64,000 bases of DNA from Pseudomonas sp. NFIX28 (GCF_900107395.1 NZ_FNPW01000005.1:56426-120425), one strand, 5' to 3'. Shown: positions 31,783 to 41,162, counted from the stretch's first letter. The notes: generated from the sequence alone by a model not told the origin. Translations and numbers: made by a program.

Positions 31783-31848
31783 ATTCGGATTCGGATTCGG
31801 ATTCGGATTCGGGTTCGGGTTCGGGTTCGGGTTCGGGTTCGGGTTCAG
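31783..31848. repeat. Hexanucleotide tandem repeat, 11 units
   Basis: Five ATTCGG units, five GTTCGG units and a final GTTCAG, 66 bases in all. It overlaps the stop codon region of the minus-strand DUF6124-like gene. The block structure (all A-type units, then all G-type units) suggests growth by slippage. Copy number is probably variable between strains. Confidence 0.95.
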
Positions 31849-32228
31849 GCTTGCGTGGGCGGGCGACTGCCGTCGAGCAGCGCGTCCACCACACCCCGCG
31901 CCATCTCCACGTTATGGATCAGCGACCAGATCAGGCCACGCTCCACGCCACTGGCCCGCTCGGTGATCTCATCGGACACCTCCTCGGCCGCCTTGAGCAA
32001 GATCGAAACGTGAAGCAACGCCTCTTCGGCGCTGATGCCTTCACGCACGCAAAACAACGAGTCATTGCCCACCGCACGCCCCGCGGTGGCCCCCAATGAC
32101 TGCAGGAAAACCACCTCCGCCGAACCGTTGGCCAACGAATGCCGGACCGCTTTATTGGTCAGCTTGTGCCCTGGATTGCGACGTGCGGAAGAGCGAGAAA
32201 CGGGTGGATCGGGGACGAGCTTTTTCAT
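31845..32228 (-). CDS. DUF6124-like small protein, function unknown
   Basis: A 127-residue protein starting MKKLVPDPPVSRSSARR and continuing with LFCVREGISAEEALLHVSIL, then a helical C-terminal half (VERGLIWSLIHNVEMARGVV). This matches the layout of the short DUF6124/DUF3077-type proteins common in Pseudomonas: a Pro-rich N-terminus, then a 'LF-V ... A L HA' motif and two helices. The start has GGGAG seven bases upstream. The stop codon falls at the edge of the hexamer tandem repeat. In the next frame that repeat would encode Pro-Glu and Ser-Glu dipeptides, so a single-base slip near the end would add a long acidic tail. Confidence 0.7.
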   Translation of the reverse strand: MKKLVPDPPVSRSSARRNPGHKLTNKAVRHSLANGSAEVVFLQSLGATAGRAVGNDSLFCVREGISAEEALLHVSILLKAAEEVSDEITERASGVERGLIWSLIHNVEMARGVVDALLDGSRPPTQA

Positions 32229-32582
32229 GGTGTAACTCCCGAGCAATGGAGCTTTCACCCGTCGCTGCTAAACGATTGAGGGTGGCAGCTGGACGCGGGT
32301 TAGCAGACCAGGGCTCAGGAACCCGGCGCACCCGAAGGTGCCCCACGTACAGCCGCCATAACAGGCCTGTCAGAATAAAATCCGACCAGGAAGGCATGGC
32401 ACTTGGTACGCCTGAGATTTGTCGAGCTGCTAAACCCGATCACTGAAAACCAGTGACAAACCCGAGGCTAGACAGCGCCCTTCCCAGACGCAAGCGGCCC
32501 GGAGTTTCTCGGAAAAGCCTTACAAAAGAAAGCGAAGAACCTCACTTTCAGACAGTGCCTTACACGAACTAACGCCCCCCCC

Positions 32583-32692
32583 TGTAGCCGCTGCCGCAGG
32601 CTGCGATAGGACCGAAGGTCCTCCAGCGGTTTCAAAATCCCTGCGCCCCCTGCGGGGTCGATCGCAGCCTCGCAGGCTCGGCAGCGGCTACA
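32583..32692. repeat. Family-B palindromic repeat
   Basis: TGTAGCCGCTGCCGCAGGCT ... CTCGGCAGCGGCTACA with an inner hairpin GACCGAAGGTC. It lies in the long non-coding stretch 32229-32998. Confidence 0.88.
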
Positions 32693-32717
32693 GGGTTTAG
32701 CGCCGACCGGTAGGTCG

Positions 32718-32935
32718 CGCATGGCGCAGCTTTGGCTTTTGATCTTGATCCACCCGCCCCTTCGGGACGCCGGAGCGAGGGAACCTGAGCGCAGCGAAGG
32801 CCGTACGCCAGGGGCGAGACCTTTTGGTTACTTTTGGCTGGGCCGGCATTCCGGCGTCTGAAAAAAGTGAGTCGCCGTAAGGGCGGAACCCTAAGTGGCC
32901 GTTACCGCAGAAACGGATATGTACCCCGTCCAAAA
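32718..32935. repeat. Dispersed Pseudomonas intergenic element (non-coding), about 220 bp
   Basis: The sequence translates in part to KVTKRSRPWRTAFAALRFPR, a string I know from many spurious 'hypothetical proteins' in Pseudomonas genomes, so it is probably a dispersed non-coding repeat. Only one copy is in this window. Together with the family-B repeat before it and a family-A half-element after it (32958-32984), it makes 32259-32998 a repeat-filled gap with no gene I can support. Confidence 0.6.
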
Positions 32936-32957
32936 AATGCATCGCCAGCACAGACGC

Positions 32958-32984
32958 CATCGCGGGCAAGCCTCGCTCCTACGG
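32958..32984. repeat. Family-A half-element
   Basis: A single arm ATCGCGGGCAAGCCTCGCTC-CTAC without an inverted partner nearby, 15 bases before the cobJ stop. Confidence 0.8.
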
Positions 32985-32998
32985 CGGTTCGAGGTTGC

Positions 32999-34696
32999 CT
33001 AGGGTTTCTGCCCGTACCACCTCGGCGTATACACCCACTCCCCGCCTCCAGCCTTGGGAAACACGCAGGTGGTGGATGAGCCAATCAAAACCATGGTGCG
33101 CATATCCACCTGCTCCGGCGTCAGCTCGCCCAGGGTGATGACGCGCAACGTCTGCCCCGGCCGCCCGATATCCCGCCCCAGCACCACCGGCGTTTGCGGC
33201 GTGCGGTGCTGGCGCACGATCTCCAGCGCGCGCCCCAGTTGCCAAGGGCGCGAGCGCGAGATCGGGTTGTAGAACGCCAAGGCCAGATCGGCCTGGGACG
33301 CCAGGTCCAGGCGCTTCTCGATGATTGCCCAGGGCTTGAGGTTGTCCGACAGCGACAGCACGCAGAAATCATGCCCCAGGGGCGCGCCAGCCTGTGCCGC
33401 GGTGGCCAGGGAAGCGGAGACGCCAGGAAGGATTTCCAGCTCGACCTGGTGCCAGCTCGGCTCGCTGGATTCGTGCAGCGCTTCCAGTACCGCCGCGGCC
33501 ATGGCGAAGACCCCCGGGTCGCCGGAAGACACCACCACCACCGAACGGCCTTGGGCGGCAAGCTCGAAGGCGTGGCGTGCGCGCTGCATTTCCTCGCGGT
33601 TGTCGGTGCAGTGCATGACCTGGTCGGCACGGAACGGGCCGGCCATGCGCACATAGGTTTCATAGCCAAGGATATCGTTGGCGCGCGCCAGCTCGGCCTT
33701 CACCGCCGGCACCATCAGTTCGGCGGCGCCGGGGCCCAGGCCGATCACCGCCAGGCGGCCACGGGGGCGGCCGATCTGCTGCGGGTCCAGCGGCTGGCTG
33801 GCCACGGCAATGGCGATGTCTTCACCCACGCTGAGCGCCGGCAGCAGTTGCGGCACGGCCTGTTGCGCCAACTCGGCGACGCTGCCCGCCGCCGGGGCAA
33901 AACGCAGCGGCACGCCCAGCTCGGCGGCGGCTTCGCGCAAGGCCGGGCTGGCCATATCGCGGTCGGCGGCGAGCAGGCAGGCGACCGATTGCACGGCGAT
34001 TTTCTTCTGGTGCAAGGCCTCCCGCAGCGCGTCGGCGCCCGCAATGTTGCCGTTGCAGGCAATCAGCACGCTGCGCGGATAGATCAGCAGTTCGTTGGCG
34101 GCCGGCTCGCACTCGGCCGAACCGACGCGGATGGTCAACCGGGCGTGCCGATCTTCCGGCAACCGCGCCTCGGCCAGCCAGGGCGCGGCGCCTTCGATGC
34201 GCACGCTTTCACCGCCCAGCAGGTCGGAGACGAAACGCTTGCCCAGTTCCAGGTCGCCCAGGGCATAGCCGCTTGGAGGGTTGAGCAGGCAGGTGCCGAA
34301 GCGCAGCTCGCCGCTGGTGGTGATGGCCGCCGCCACACCCAGGCCGGCGGCGATTTCCCGGGCCATGACGTTCACCCCGCCCAGGCCGCCGAGCAACGGC
34401 ACCACGGCGCTGCCGTCTTCGGCCACGGCCAGCACCGGCGGCTCCGCGCCCTTCTCCAGCAGCAGCGGCGCCAGGGTGCGGATGACGATGCCCGCGGCGC
34501 ACAGGGCAATGATTGGTGTGCCTTGCTGATACAGCTGACGCAGGGTCGCGCCGAATTCCTGGTACGAGCGGTCTGCGCCCTCGACCCTTTCGGCCAGGCC
34601 GTGGATCAGCGCGTCCGGGTACAGCTGCTGAAGTTTGCGCGCAGTCGCCAGGCTGCCTTGGCCAAGGATGACGATGGCCGGCGCGGAACGGGCCAT
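32999..34696 (-). CDS. cobJ: Fused CbiG/CobE-type domain and precorrin-3B C17-methyltransferase
   Basis: A 565-residue fusion in cobalamin synthesis. Residues 1 to about 310 resemble the cobalamin-synthesis G protein (CbiG central and C-terminal, CobE-like; for example LCAAGIVIRTLAPLL, GGLGGVNVMAREIAAGLG, SVACLLAADRDMASPALREA). From about 320 there is a complete CobJ/CbiH methyltransferase (RLAVIGLGPGAAELMVPAVK, VVVVSSGDPGVFAMAAAVLE, ALAFYNPISRSRPWQL). CobJ methylates C17 and contracts the corrin ring. The ATG at 34696 overlaps the cobI stop by one base (TGATG); a GTG at 34708 is the alternative. It is last in cobG-cobH-cobI-cobJ. Confidence 0.94.
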   Translation of the reverse strand: MARSAPAIVILGQGSLATARKLQQLYPDALIHGLAERVEGADRSYQEFGATLRQLYQQGTPIIALCAAGIVIRTLAPLLLEKGAEPPVLAVAEDGSAVVPLLGGLGGVNVMAREIAAGLGVAAAITTSGELRFGTCLLNPPSGYALGDLELGKRFVSDLLGGESVRIEGAAPWLAEARLPEDRHARLTIRVGSAECEPAANELLIYPRSVLIACNGNIAGADALREALHQKKIAVQSVACLLAADRDMASPALREAAAELGVPLRFAPAAGSVAELAQQAVPQLLPALSVGEDIAIAVASQPLDPQQIGRPRGRLAVIGLGPGAAELMVPAVKAELARANDILGYETYVRMAGPFRADQVMHCTDNREEMQRARHAFELAAQGRSVVVVSSGDPGVFAMAAAVLEALHESSEPSWHQVELEILPGVSASLATAAQAGAPLGHDFCVLSLSDNLKPWAIIEKRLDLASQADLALAFYNPISRSRPWQLGRALEIVRQHRTPQTPVVLGRDIGRPGQTLRVITLGELTPEQVDMRTMVLIGSSTTCVFPKAGGGEWVYTPRWYGQKP

Positions 34697-35430
34697 CAAC
34701 CTTGCCACCTTTCACCGGGCACGATGATCAGCGAGAAATACGGCGAAGACATCGGCTGCACTTCATCGAGCGGCACGATCTTCTGGTTGGCCATGGTCGC
34801 GCGCTCGACGTACAGCGCGCGCCCGGCCAGGCCCAGCTCTTCGAGCACCTGGCGCACCTTGGGGAAGTTGCGCCCCAGCTTCATCACCACCGCCGCGTCG
34901 GCATCGGCCAGGCGGCGCTTGAGTTCGTCATGGGGCAGCACGCCGGACAACACCGACAGGCTCTGGTTGCGATACACCAGCGGCGCACCCAGCACCGAGG
35001 CGCCACCGAGCATCGAGCACACGCCCGGCACCACTTCGGCCTGGTAACGCTCGGCCAGGCGGTCGTGCAGGTACATGTAGGAGCCGTAGAAGAACGGGTC
35101 GCCTTCGCAGATCACCGCCACATCGCGGCCGGCGTCCAGGTGTGCGGCCAACTGCTCGCTGGCGGTGTCGTAGAAATCGCTGATCACCTGCTCGTAGGAC
35201 AACGGCGCCGGCAGCGCTTCGGTGGTCACCGGGTAGACCAGCGGCAACAGGGTCTGCGCATCCTGCAAATGCGCTTCGATGATGCCGAACGCATTGCCCT
35301 TTTTACCCTTGGCGACGAAGTACGCCACCACCGGCGACTCGCGCAGCAGGCGCAGGGCTTTCACGGTAATCAGTTCCGGGTCACCGGGGCCCACGCCCAG
35401 GCCGATCAAACGTCCAGGTTGCTGCATCAT
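34696..35430 (-). CDS. cobI: Precorrin-2 C20-methyltransferase
   Basis: A 244-residue SAM-dependent methyltransferase of the tetrapyrrole methylase fold, methylating C20 of precorrin-2. It starts [20 protein letters not shown], has [20 protein letters not shown] and [20 protein letters not shown], all typical of CobI/CbiL. The start ATG overlaps the cobH stop (ATGA), showing translational coupling; a second ATG directly follows the first. The open frame continues 87 codons upstream but only as a shadow of cobH. Confidence 0.95.
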   Translation of the reverse strand: MMQQPGRLIGLGVGPGDPELITVKALRLLRESPVVAYFVAKGKKGNAFGIIEAHLQDAQTLLPLVYPVTTEALPAPLSYEQVISDFYDTASEQLAAHLDAGRDVAVICEGDPFFYGSYMYLHDRLAERYQAEVVPGVCSMLGGASVLGAPLVYRNQSLSVLSGVLPHDELKRRLADADAAVVMKLGRNFPKVRQVLEELGLAGRALYVERATMANQKIVPLDEVQPMSSPYFSLIIVPGERWQG

Positions 35431-36053
35431 TCGATCTCCGTGGCCAGGGCGTTGACGGCGGCGGCGGCCATGGCGCTGCCGCCCAGGCGGCCTTGCATGA
35501 TCACGAAAGGCACGCCGCGGCTGTCGGCGGCGAGCATCGCCTTGGACTCGGCCGCGCCGACGAAACCTACCGGGAAGCCGAGGATCAGCGCCGGTTTCGG
35601 CGCACCGGCGTCGAGCATTTCCAGCAGGTAGAACAGCGCGGTCGGGGCGTTGCCGATCACCACCACGCTGCCTTCCAGGTACGGCCGCCACAGTTCCAGG
35701 GCCACCGCCGAGCGGGTGTTGCCCAGCTCGCGGGCCAGCTCCGGCACGCTTTCGTCGCGCAGGGTGCAGATCACCTGATTGTTCGCCGGCAGGCGCGCGC
35801 GGGTGATGCCTTCGGCGACCATGCGCGCATCGCAGAGAATCGGCGCGCCAGCGGCCAGGGCAGCGCGCCCGGCCTGGCCCGCGCCTTCGGAGAACTGCAG
35901 GCCGTCGATGGCGTCGACCATCCCGCAGGCATGGATCACCCGCACCGCGAGCTTCTCCAGGTCAGCGGGAATGCGATCGAGCCTGGCTTCTTCGCGAATG
36001 ATCGCGAAGGAGTTGCGATAGATCTCCTGACCGTCGCGGATGTAATCAATCAT
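35427..36053 (-). CDS. cobH: Precorrin-8X methylmutase
   Basis: A 208-residue enzyme moving the C11 methyl to C12 to form hydrogenobyrinate. It begins [20 protein letters not shown] and contains the catalytic histidine in [13 protein letters not shown] and the family segment [18 protein letters not shown]. Start 36053 overlaps the 3' end of cobG by eight bases. A longer in-frame extension to 36209 lies wholly in cobG and is not credible. Confidence 0.96.
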   Translation of the reverse strand: MIDYIRDGQEIYRNSFAIIREEARLDRIPADLEKLAVRVIHACGMVDAIDGLQFSEGAGQAGRAALAAGAPILCDARMVAEGITRARLPANNQVICTLRDESVPELARELGNTRSAVALELWRPYLEGSVVVIGNAPTALFYLLEMLDAGAPKPALILGFPVGFVGAAESKAMLAADSRGVPFVIMQGRLGGSAMAAAAVNALATEIE

Positions 36054-37359
36054 GGGTGTTGCTCCGTGGGCGGGCATCGAGCAATGCGCCGGCCGCTTCA
36101 AGGGAAAGGTTGCGTGCGTGCAGCGTGCCGAAACCCGGCTGCGCGGCATCGCGAAAATAGAGGTCGTAACGACCGGGGGCGACGGCCAGCAAAGTGACCG
36201 GGGCCACATGAGCCGCGGCGCAGGAGCGCGAGCAGCCGGACAGATGCACGTCCGGCTGCTGGCCGTGGCGCTGGAGTCGGGCGGCCAGCTTCACCGCGTC
36301 GCCCTTGGTATCGGCCAGGGCCTTGGCGCAGCCGCTGGAACCGGTGCAGGCAATCAGGTGGGCCAGGGCCTGCTCTGGCGAACAGAGAAACCCCAGCTGT
36401 TGCAGGCGGAGCGTGGCTTCAGGCGCGTCTTCGGCCCGTAGGTTCGGCAGTAGCAGGCTTTGCCAGGGGGTAAACCTCAGGCTACCGTCGCCCCATTGCT
36501 CGGCCAACTGCGCCGCGCCGCGCAGCATCGACGGGTCCAGCCGCCCCAGGGGCGTGACGGCGCCGACATAGACCTGGCCCGGCTCCCGCTGTGGATAAGT
36601 GCCGATATGCAACGGCTCGGAAGGAGCCACGCGCTGCCAATCGCCCACCCGGATCACCGGCCCCGGCAAGCGCGCGGACACCTGCGCCAGCAATTCAGCC
36701 GCCGAGTGTTCCGCCAACAACTGGCGCATGCGGGTCTGTTCGGGGCGGGCCAGGTCGAGGAACAGCTCCAGCACCGCCACCACCAGGGCCAGCCCATCCT
36801 CCAGCGCCACGCTGGCCAGGGGCGGGTCCCCAGGGCAACCGGCCAGGCCGAAAGCCAACCAGGGCTCGCCCGCGCCTTCGAACGCCGAAAGCCACAAGTC
36901 GTGGGGATGCTCCAGCATGGCCAAGGCTTCGCCGCCATCGAGCAGCACGGCGAACTTGGGCGACAGCTCATGAAAGCGCGGATGGCTCTGCAAGGTGGCG
37001 AGAATCTGCCCGGCCAGGGGGCGGGTGTCGACGATCATCGCCCGGTCGATCCCGGCCGTGGGGCTGAGCATCAGGTTGCGCACGTCGTCGCCGGCCGCGG
37101 TGGTCGGCCCCAGGCCGGCGGCCAGCAGTTCGGCGATCAATGCCTGATGTTCGGCACCGATGCCGCGGATCTGCAGGTTGGCGCGGTTGGTCGCCTCGAT
37201 CACCCCGCCGGCATACCGCTCGGCCGCAGCAGCCACCGCGCGGGCCTGGGCGGCGCTGATCGCCCCGCCGGCCAGCTTGATCCGGCAGATACCACCATCC
37301 AGTGCCGGGACGATACGCAGCAACCCCGGACAGGCCGAGGGGCGTAAAGCGGTGGACAT
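36046..37359 (-). CDS. cobG: Precorrin-3B synthase
   Basis: A 437-residue monooxygenase of the nitrite/sulfite-reductase fold that makes precorrin-3B in the aerobic (oxygen-dependent) cobalamin pathway. It has two ferredoxin-like half-domains (GICRIKLAGGAISAAQARAV; ATNRANLQIRGIG) and the 4Fe-4S/sirohaem cysteine pattern CTGSSGC (C-x5-C) with SGCSRSC (C-x3-C). Its presence tells that this strain uses the oxygen-dependent route. The ATG at 37359 is chosen over an in-frame TTG at 37374; neither has a strong Shine-Dalgarno. It is the first gene of the minus-strand set and divergent from cobL, 139 bases apart. Confidence 0.95.
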   Translation of the reverse strand: MSTALRPSACPGLLRIVPALDGGICRIKLAGGAISAAQARAVAAAAERYAGGVIEATNRANLQIRGIGAEHQALIAELLAAGLGPTTAAGDDVRNLMLSPTAGIDRAMIVDTRPLAGQILATLQSHPRFHELSPKFAVLLDGGEALAMLEHPHDLWLSAFEGAGEPWLAFGLAGCPGDPPLASVALEDGLALVVAVLELFLDLARPEQTRMRQLLAEHSAAELLAQVSARLPGPVIRVGDWQRVAPSEPLHIGTYPQREPGQVYVGAVTPLGRLDPSMLRGAAQLAEQWGDGSLRFTPWQSLLLPNLRAEDAPEATLRLQQLGFLCSPEQALAHLIACTGSSGCAKALADTKGDAVKLAARLQRHGQQPDVHLSGCSRSCAAAHVAPVTLLAVAPGRYDLYFRDAAQPGFGTLHARNLSLEAAGALLDARPRSNTHD

Positions 37360-37498
37360 CGGACGTTCGTTCAAGGGGGGTGACCGGCTGTGTGGGAAAG
37401 GCGCTTCACGGGCGAAGGCGCGGTATTATGCCTGCTTTGTCCGAAGGCATGAAAAGCCTGCCTGTCGGAAGAACAGGTTTTACCCTCGAGGAATATAA

Positions 37499-38704
37499 AT
37501 GTCGCCCTGGCTGACAGTAGTGGGAATCAGTGAAGACGGCTTCAAGGGCCTGGGCAAGAACGCCCGGCGGGCCCTGATGGGCGCTTCGCGGATCGTCGGC
37601 AGCCAGCGGCAACTGGACCTGTTGCCGGTGTGCATCCGCGGCGAGCGGCAACTGTGGCCGAGCCCGTTTTCCCTGGAGCCGGTGCTGGCCAAGCGTGGCG
37701 AGCCGGTGTGCGTACTGGCCAGCGGCGACCCGATGCTGTTCGGCGTCGGCGCCAGCCTGGCGCGACAGGTGGCCCACGAAGAAATGCACGTCCTGCCTGC
37801 GCCTTCGTCTTACTCGCTGGCGGCCGCGCGCCTGGGCTGGCCGCTGCAAGAGGTGGTGACGCTCTCGGTGGTCGCCCGCCCCGTGGCCGCCCTCAGCGCC
37901 CAGTTGTTCAGCGGCGTGCGCCTGCTGGTCCTGAGCAATGACGGCCTCAGCCCCTCGGCCATCGCCGCGCTGCTGCGCGAACGCGGCTTTGGCCCGAGCC
38001 GTCTGAGCGTGCTGGAGCATTTGGGCGGCGAGGCCGAGCGGCGCACCGACGGCAATGCCAACGACTGGAGCGACCCGGCCATCGCCGACCTCAACTTGGT
38101 GGCCATCGAATGCCTGGCCGAGCCGGGCACACCGCGCCTGTCGCGCCTGGCCGGCTTGCCCGACTCGGCCTTCGAGCATGACGGCCAGCTGACCAAGCGC
38201 GATGTCCGCGCCATCACCCTGGCCCGCCTGGCCCCGGTGCCCGGCGAACTGTTGTGGGATGTCGGCGCCGGCAGCGGCTCGATCGGCATCGAATGGATGC
38301 GCGCGCACCCCAGTTGCCGGGCCCTGGCCATCGAAGCCGACCCGGGACGCCAGCAACTGATCGAACACAACCGCGACGCCCTTGGCGTGCCCGGCCTGCA
38401 GCTGATTCGCGGCAGTGCGCCCCAGGCGCTGGACGGCCTGGAAGCTCCGGACGCGATCTTTATCGGCGGCGGCGTGACCCGCCCCGGCGTACTCGACACC
38501 TGCTGGGCCCGGCTCAAGCCCGGCGGCCGGCTGGTGGCCAACGCCGTGACCCTGCAAAGCGAAACGACCCTGATGGCCTGGCGCGAACGGCACGGCGGCG
38601 AACTGACCCGCCTGCATGTCGCCCAGGCCCAGCCGTTGGGCGGGTTCGACACCTGGCGCCAGGCGCTGCCCATTACCTTGCTCGACCTCGTCAAACCACT
38701 ATGA
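37499..38704 (+). CDS. cobL: Precorrin-6Y C5,15-methyltransferase (decarboxylating)
   Basis: A 401-residue bifunctional enzyme. The N-terminal CbiE-type methylase (residues 1 to about 215; [29 protein letters not shown]) is fused to a C-terminal CbiT-type methyltransferase/decarboxylase ([34 protein letters not shown]). It methylates C5 and C15 and removes the C12 acetate carboxyl. The start has GAGGAA six bases upstream. It heads the plus-strand cobL-cbiD-cobK set; a family-A repeat lies between cobL and cbiD. Confidence 0.96.
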   Translation: MSPWLTVVGISEDGFKGLGKNARRALMGASRIVGSQRQLDLLPVCIRGERQLWPSPFSLEPVLAKRGEPVCVLASGDPMLFGVGASLARQVAHEEMHVLPAPSSYSLAAARLGWPLQEVVTLSVVARPVAALSAQLFSGVRLLVLSNDGLSPSAIAALLRERGFGPSRLSVLEHLGGEAERRTDGNANDWSDPAIADLNLVAIECLAEPGTPRLSRLAGLPDSAFEHDGQLTKRDVRAITLARLAPVPGELLWDVGAGSGSIGIEWMRAHPSCRALAIEADPGRQQLIEHNRDALGVPGLQLIRGSAPQALDGLEAPDAIFIGGGVTRPGVLDTCWARLKPGGRLVANAVTLQSETTLMAWRERHGGELTRLHVAQAQPLGGFDTWRQALPITLLDLVKPL

Positions 38705-38719
38705 GCCGACTCCCCCTTC

Positions 38720-38776
38720 CTGCAGGAGCGGGCGTGCTCGCGATCCAGGCACCGCGAGCACGCTCGCACCTCCTGG
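38720..38776. repeat. Family-A palindromic repeat inside the cob operon
   Basis: CTGCAGGAGCGGGCGTGCTC and GAGCACGCTCGCACCTCCTG are close inverse arms about 15 bases apart. The right arm ends nine bases before the cbiD start and includes the CCTCC/GGAGG region, so it may sit over the ribosome-binding site. Confidence 0.75.
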
Positions 38777-38785
38777 GGGCTGCGC

Positions 38786-39883
38786 ATGCGTGAAGAAACA
38801 GCGGAACAACCGGCCCCGCTGCGCAGCGGCCTGACCACCGGCAGTTGCGCCACCGCCACGAGCCTCGCGGCCGCGCGCCTGTTGCTCGAAGGCACCCGCG
38901 CCGATGCCGTGCAGATCACCCTGCCCAAGGGCAAGCAGGTGCAGATGCGCCTGGAATTCTGCCGCCTCACCGCCAACGGCGCCGAAGCCGGCACGATCAA
39001 GGATGCCGGCGACGACCCCGACGTGACCCATGGTGCCCTGCTCTATTCGCAGGTGCGCCTGAGCCCGGACAGCGGCATTCGCTTTATCGCCGGCAAAGGC
39101 GTCGGCACCGTGACCCGCCCCGGCCTGGTGCTGGGCGTCGGCGAGCCGGCGATCAATCCGGTACCGCGCCGCATGATCAGCGAACACCTGGCCACCCTGG
39201 CCCGGGAACGGGGCTACCAGGGCGGTTTCGAAGTCACGGTCAACGTCGAGGATGGCGAGGCCCTGGCGCTGAAAACCATGAACCCGCGCCTGGGCATCCT
39301 TGGCGGCCTGTCGATCCTCGGCACCAGCGGCATCGTGCGGCCGTTCTCCTGCGCGGCCTATATCGCCTCGATCCACCAAGGCATCGATGTCGCCAAGACC
39401 AACGGCTACCTGCACATCGCCGCCTGTACCGGCAATGCCAGCGAAGACACCATGCGCCGCGTCTACGGCCTGCCGGAAATCGCCCTGATCGAGATGGGCG
39501 ACTTTGTCGGCGCGGTGCTCAAGCACCTGCGCAAAGTGCCAGTGGACAAACTCAGCCTATGCGGCGGCTTCGGCAAGATCAGCAAGCTCGCGGCCGGGCA
39601 CATGGACCTGCACAGCCGCCATTCCAGCATCGACCTGCCGCAACTGGCCGAATGGGCCGCGGCGGTTGGCGCCGACCCGGCGCTGCAAAGCGCCATTCGT
39701 GGCGCCAACACCAGCCAGCAAGCCCTGGCCATGGCCAGCGCCGCCGGCATCGCCCTGGGCGACGCGGTGTGCCGGCACGCCCTGGACTTCGCCCGCAGCG
39801 TGGTGCCGCGCGAGGTCCAGGTCGAAGTCTTCGCCATCGATCGCCAGGGCGGCATCGTCGGCCATGCCGGAGCTTTCCAATGA
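38786..39883 (+). CDS. cbiD: Cobalt-precorrin-5B C1-methyltransferase (CbiD)
   Basis: A 365-residue enzyme that methylates C1 during cobalamin ring synthesis. Motifs are [78 protein letters not shown] and [18 protein letters not shown]. CbiD belongs to the anaerobic pathway, yet here it lies with the aerobic enzymes CobG, CobJ and CobL. In pseudomonads it is taken to stand in for CobF. Its last four bases overlap cobK. Confidence 0.96.
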   Translation: MREETAEQPAPLRSGLTTGSCATATSLAAARLLLEGTRADAVQITLPKGKQVQMRLEFCRLTANGAEAGTIKDAGDDPDVTHGALLYSQVRLSPDSGIRFIAGKGVGTVTRPGLVLGVGEPAINPVPRRMISEHLATLARERGYQGGFEVTVNVEDGEALALKTMNPRLGILGGLSILGTSGIVRPFSCAAYIASIHQGIDVAKTNGYLHIAACTGNASEDTMRRVYGLPEIALIEMGDFVGAVLKHLRKVPVDKLSLCGGFGKISKLAAGHMDLHSRHSSIDLPQLAEWAAAVGADPALQSAIRGANTSQQALAMASAAGIALGDAVCRHALDFARSVVPREVQVEVFAIDRQGGIVGHAGAFQ

Positions 39884-40593
39884 AACGCATATTGCTCCTG
39901 GGCGGCGTGAGCGAAGCCCTGGCCATTGCCCGGACCCTCGGCCCGCAGCACATCTATAGCCTGGCGGGCATCGGCCGGGTGCCCACCGACCTGGCTTGCC
40001 AGGTCAGGGTCGGCGGTTACGGCGGCGCCGAAGGTCTGGCGCAATTCATCCGCGAGCAAGGCATCGAGTTGCTGCTGGACGCCACTCATCCCTATGCCGC
40101 TCGGATCAGCCAGAACGCCGCCACCGCCGCGCAACTGTGTGACATCCCCTGCTGGGCCCTGCGCCGACCGGCCTGGCAGGCACAGGCCGGTGACGACTGG
40201 CGGGAAGTCCGCGACTGGGCCGAACTGGTCCAGGCGCTCAAACCTTTCAAGCGCCCGTTGTTCACCCTGGGCCGCGAGCCCTTGCAGCATCTGCAGGAGA
40301 TCCCCGCCGGACAGTTCTGGACCCTGCGCGCGCTCGACGAATACCCCGGCAACGAACGCTGCGAAGTGATAGGCGCACGCGGCCCCTTCCTGATCGACAG
40401 CGAACGCGAACTGTTCGAACGCCGGCGTGTCGATGTGTTGATCAGCAAGAACAGCGGCAGCAGCGCCACCGAACCCAAGCTGGAAGTGGCGCGCGAGCGT
40501 GGGCTGCCGGTATTGATCCTGCAGCGGCCGCCGTTGCCGCCCGTCGATCGGGAATTCCACGACCTGGGCGAGCTGCTCCGGGCTCTGCACTGA
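39880..40593 (+). CDS. cobK: Precorrin-6A reductase
   Basis: A 237-residue NADPH-dependent reductase. It starts [20 protein letters not shown] and carries [28 protein letters not shown], and [20 protein letters not shown], all typical of CobK/CbiJ. It reduces the precorrin-6A macrocycle. The start overlaps the cbiD stop (ATGA). It is the last gene of this set. The 228-bp gap after it contains no gene I can support; the next feature is the toxin-antitoxin operator. Confidence 0.95.
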   Translation: MKRILLLGGVSEALAIARTLGPQHIYSLAGIGRVPTDLACQVRVGGYGGAEGLAQFIREQGIELLLDATHPYAARISQNAATAAQLCDIPCWALRRPAWQAQAGDDWREVRDWAELVQALKPFKRPLFTLGREPLQHLQEIPAGQFWTLRALDEYPGNERCEVIGARGPFLIDSERELFERRRVDVLISKNSGSSATEPKLEVARERGLPVLILQRPPLPPVDREFHDLGELLRALH

Positions 40594-40791
40594 GGTCCTG
40601 GCCAGCCCGGGACTCGTCAAAAGCGCGCATAGATACATCCCGTTACCAAGCCATCCGGAGCTTCCCGCTGAACGGTAAGGCACAGCCCTGGCCGCCGTGG
40701 CACGGGGGCTTTGCGTATTGAAGACCGAGGAAACACTTGCGGCGTTGGCCACGGACAGGCTTTGCGTCACGATCAAAGGCCTATCCATATA

Positions 40792-40807
40792 GTAACTTAT
40801 TTGTTAC
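40792..40807 (+). promoter_or_regulatory. Candidate operator of the toxin-antitoxin module
   Basis: GTAAC-TTATTT-GTTAC, a perfect 5+6+5 dyad in a locally AT-rich patch, 14 bases before the toxin start. Type II antitoxins usually bind such dyads to repress their own operon; the match is positional only. Confidence 0.5.
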
Positions 40808-40821
40808 CTTTAAGGCCGGCG

Positions 40822-41157
40822 ATGATCAGAGTCGAGGAATACCAGCAAGAGAACCACCGCAGCCCCTTCGGCCGCTGGTTCGAAACACTGGATACCCAGG
40901 CAGCCGTCAAGGTTTCTACCGCGCTGCTGCGCCTGGAAATGGGCAACACATCCAATATCAAGTGGTTCGACGGCCTTGGCGAATACCGCATCGATTGGGG
41001 CCCGGGCTACCGGATCTACCTGATCCGGGAAGGCAGGCACCTGGTGATCCTGTTTGGCGGTGGCGACAAGTCCACCCAGCAGGCAGACATCAGGCAGGCG
41101 AAACAACTGATCGCCGAGTTCCACTACCGCAAGAAGGCCGAACTGAAAACGAGGTGA
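40822..41157 (+). CDS. RelE/ParE-type toxin (HigB-like addiction-module killer)
   Basis: A 111-residue protein of the Gp49-like/COG3657 killer family: FGRWFETLDTQAAVKVSTAL, LEMGNTSNIKWFDGLGEYRI, DWGPGYRIYLIREGRHLVIL and GGGDKSTQQADIRQAKQL. This family cleaves ribosome-associated mRNA. The gene is placed before its antitoxin, the reversed higBA-type order. The start at 40822 overlaps nothing and lies just after an AT-rich operator-like dyad. It is separated from the antitoxin by five bases. Confidence 0.88.
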   Translation: MIRVEEYQQENHRSPFGRWFETLDTQAAVKVSTALLRLEMGNTSNIKWFDGLGEYRIDWGPGYRIYLIREGRHLVILFGGGDKSTQQADIRQAKQLIAEFHYRKKAELKTR

Positions 41158-41162
41158 CACCC

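Noticed and set aside
31783..31848. CRISPR-like array
   Set aside because: The units are six bases with no spacers, so this is a simple tandem repeat.
31586..31894. A minus-strand frame encoding Pro-Glu and Ser-Glu dipeptide repeats
   Set aside because: The dipeptides come from the hexanucleotide tandem repeat and flanking family-B repeat; there is no ribosome-binding site or family similarity.
32697..32969. Short open frame with KVTKRSRPWRTAF text
   Set aside because: I recognise this as translation of a dispersed intergenic element rather than a gene.
35431..35691. N-terminal extension of cobI
   Set aside because: The open frame upstream of 35430 lies wholly inside cobH and encodes an Arg/Gly-rich shadow; the ATGA overlap sets the true start.
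37360..37498. Cobalamin riboswitch between cobG and cobL
   Set aside because: The 139-base gap is too short and lacks the B12-box pattern and the GCCACTG element; only small unrelated hairpins are visible.
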